Shown in pieces: positions 62,778 through 64,000 of a DNA stretch of 64,000 bases. Both the position numbers and the translations under genes were made by a program. Within the stretch, counting starts at the first letter, position 1. Each line of letters begins with the position of its first letter. The stretch covers positions 1,109,515 through 1,173,514 of the forward strand of contig NZ_FRBS01000001.1 of assembly GCF_900142675.1 (NCBI RefSeq). Reading direction: 5' to 3'. The stretch is from Shouchella rhizosphaerae. GTDB lineage: Bacteria; Bacillota; Bacilli; Bacillales; Bacillaceae_D. Under the pieces are notes generated by a model. The model was not told the DNA's origin. It did not search any database and worked only from the letters and a program-made list of their open reading frames with translations.

Positions 62778-63632
62778 ATGAATCATATTATCGTGAATGA
62801 CTCCATCGTCCCTGAAACAGAGGCCCATGTTTCATACAATGACCGCGGGTACCATTTCGGTGATGGCATTTATGAAGTTATACGCATTTATGAAGGAAGT
62901 TATTTTGCGCTCGATGCTCATTTAGATCGGTTGTATGCCAGCGCAGAAAAACTCGACATGCGCATCCCTTATCAAAAAGAAACGTTGGCTGCCCGCCTAA
63001 ACGATTACAAGAACACCGAAAAAATCGAAAATGGCTCTGTTTACGTCCAATTTACAAGGGGCGCAGGCGCTCGCAACCATTTGTATACCCGTGAAGAAAC
63101 GCCTGTTTTAACTGGCTTTGCACTCCCTGATAAGCCGATGCAAGCAAGTCAGGAAAAAGGCGTTTCCGTTTATGTAACGCCTGATATCCGTTGGCTCCGC
63201 TGTGACATAAAAACCATCAATTTGCTAGGCAATGTCCTCGCCAAACGGAAAGCAAGCGACCACGATTGTGCAGAGGCGGTGCTTTACCGTGATGAGGCGG
63301 TCACAGAAGGGTCTTCATCTAACTTATTTCTTGTTAACAATGAGACTTTATACACACACCCGGCAAACAATCTAATTTTAAATGGCATTACACGCCAAGA
63401 AATCATCTCGATTGCCAAGAACATGGGGATCGATGTTGTGGAAGAGCCGTTTCCAAAAGAAGTGCTTGCTCATGCGGAGGAAGCGTTCATTACTAGCACA
63501 TCGATTGAAATTACGCCTGTCCATACGTTTAAAGGCGATGTAGTGGCTACACTGTCCGTCGGCCCTGTAACAAGAAAGCTGCAACAAGCACTTGCAGAGC
63601 ATATTCACACCCAAACAAGCGCTTCCGTTTAG
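62778..63632 (+). CDS. dat: D-amino acid aminotransferase
   Basis: Class IV PLP aminotransferase of 284 residues that interconverts D-Ala and D-Glu, feeding peptidoglycan. The Schiff-base lysine is Lys145 in RCDIKTINLLGN; Tyr and Arg of the substrate pocket lie in YNDRGYHFGDGIYEVIRIY (in part) and FTRGAGARNH. The start is ATG 62778 (MNHIIVNDS), after CGAGGG; an upstream extension has no site. Its stop codon lies in the loop of a strong hairpin whose T-run has been replaced by an IS end. Confidence 0.94.
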   Translation: MNHIIVNDSIVPETEAHVSYNDRGYHFGDGIYEVIRIYEGSYFALDAHLDRLYASAEKLDMRIPYQKETLAARLNDYKNTEKIENGSVYVQFTRGAGARNHLYTREETPVLTGFALPDKPMQASQEKGVSVYVTPDIRWLRCDIKTINLLGNVLAKRKASDHDCAEAVLYRDEAVTEGSSSNLFLVNNETLYTHPANNLILNGITRQEIISIAKNMGIDVVEEPFPKEVLAHAEEAFITSTSIEITPVHTFKGDVVATLSVGPVTRKLQQALAEHIHTQTSASV

Positions 63633-63648
63633 GAGAGCGCTTGTTTGG
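63611..63648 (+). terminator. dat terminator hairpin interrupted by an IS
   Basis: Perfect 13-bp stem CCAAACAAGCGCT / AGCGCTTGTTTGG; the dat stop codon is in the loop. The expected T-run is absent; instead the IS end (GGTTGTCCCAAAA) follows at once. Confidence 0.75.
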
Positions 63649-64000
63649 AGGTTGTCCCAAAAGCCTTTAAAATGAAGAAGGGGAGTCGAGATCTGACTTG
63701 ATCTCGACTCCCCTTTATTTGGATGGATCGGTATTTCGGTGAATGATGGCGGGCAAGGCCCGCCATTTTCTTCAGATTGAGGGCCAACCCCAGCCAACCA
63801 AGCTCCACCGTCACCTTTTCCAACCCGCGAAGGTGGAATCGTCGAAACCCGAGATTTTGTTTGGCATGCCCAAATACACTCTCGACGTCCGTTTTTCTTT
63901 GCGCGTAGAGTGTGGCTCCTCTTTCACTATGTAGTTTGGCCGCTTCTTTGGCTTTGAGCTCCTCGTAGACAGGGTTGTAATGAATTTGGCGAGGCCCCTT
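63629..64000 (-). CDS. IS1182-like transposase, C-terminal part
   Basis: Open minus-strand frame from the window edge to TAA 63629. It contains the DDE-transposase end block KTDVESVFGHAKQNLGFRRF and VELGWLGLALNLKKMAGLAR, with the catalytic Glu in TDVESVFG. The likely functional end is shortly after RSIQIKG; the frame has no stop inside the element and runs through the terminal repeat into the antisense of dat's last codons, so the final ~25 residues are probably adventitious. N-terminal part not in the window. Confidence 0.8.
   Translation of the reverse strand, partial: KGPRQIHYNPVYEELKAKEAAKLHSERGATLYAQRKTDVESVFGHAKQNLGFRRFHLRGLEKVTVELGWLGLALNLKKMAGLARHHSPKYRSIQIKGSRDQVRSRLPFFILKAFGTTSKQALS
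63649..64000 (-). mobile_element. IS1182-family insertion sequence, right part
   Basis: From the putative terminal repeat AGGTTGTCCCAAAAGCC at 63649 to the window edge. It contains a transposase 3' part and a strong internal hairpin. The other end is outside the window. Confidence 0.75.
63680..63713. terminator. Strong hairpin inside the IS end
   Basis: Perfect 14-bp stem GGGGAGTCGAGATC / GATCTCGACTCCCC with a 6-base loop, followed by TTTATTT on the plus strand. It would stop transcription entering from dat and may also end the transposase message. Confidence 0.85.

Overview
The window is chromosomal DNA of an endospore-forming, low-to-mid GC Bacillota. Gene content and protein wording are closest to the alkaliphilic Bacillaceae around Shouchella (Bacillus) clausii. 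That species guess rests on recall, not on a search. Sporulation genes (spo0A, spoIVB, spoIIIAA-AH, splB), many GTG and TTG starts behind strong GGAGG-type ribosome sites, and gene order shared with Bacillus subtilis all support the family.

Layout. 0.0-9.7 kb: the pyruvate dehydrogenase operon (pdhA-pdhB-pdhC, running off the left edge), ykyA, a glycine/tyrosine-rich YjcZ-type spore protein, def, rpoY-rnjA, ktrC, and the thiol/peroxide pair ykuU-ykuV with an inverted ykuT channel gene. 9.7-12.9 kb: acetylated diaminopimelate (lysine/cell wall) genes dapH and dapL with an ArgD-like aminotransferase between them. 13-22 kb: transporters, two MscS-type channels in all, a degenerate HD-GYP protein, a CopC-like protein, a peptidase and an Old Yellow Enzyme. 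22.1-23.1 kb: an AT-rich gene-poor scar ending at tRNA-Val, with what looks like the tail of an integrase. 23-26.9 kb: GNAT, copZ-csoR, ykrA, tRNA-Arg, brxB. 27-35 kb: a branched-chain keto-acid dehydrogenase operon (bcd-lpdV-E1a-E1b-E2) driven by a sigma-54 promoter and BkdR. 36-49.5 kb: spo0A, spoIVB, recN, ahrC, tlyA-type yqxC, dxs, ispA, xseB, xseA, nusB, yqhY, accC, accB. 50-55.5 kb: spoIIIAA-AH. 56-63.6 kb: aroK, efp, pepQ, yqhR, yqhP, yqhO, mntR, splB, D-amino acid aminotransferase. The right edge holds the end of an IS1182-like element.

How it works together. Most genes are on the minus strand in short operons closed by hairpin terminators, several of which contain the stop codon of the gene they end. 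Two acyl-CoA-forming dehydrogenase complexes (pyruvate and branched-chain) feed fatty-acid synthesis, for which accBC is also present. dxs and ispA feed isoprenoids. spo0A (a clear sigma-H promoter with an overlapping 0A box), spoIVB, spoIIIA and splB cover commitment, sigma-K signalling, the mother cell-forespore channel, and spore DNA repair at germination.

Most unusual observations. (1) spoIIIAD and spoIIIAF have no ATG/GTG/TTG at the place where homology and an ideally spaced Shine-Dalgarno site put the start; the codons there are ATT and ATC. (2) A family of about 50-bp elements with a covarying stem and a conserved CTACAGTCTGA-like tail sits in sense orientation between stop codon and terminator of four unrelated genes. 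(3) The branched-chain operon lacks ptb and buk. (4) An ArgD-family gene sits inside the dap operon. No CRISPR array, rRNA or intact prophage was seen.
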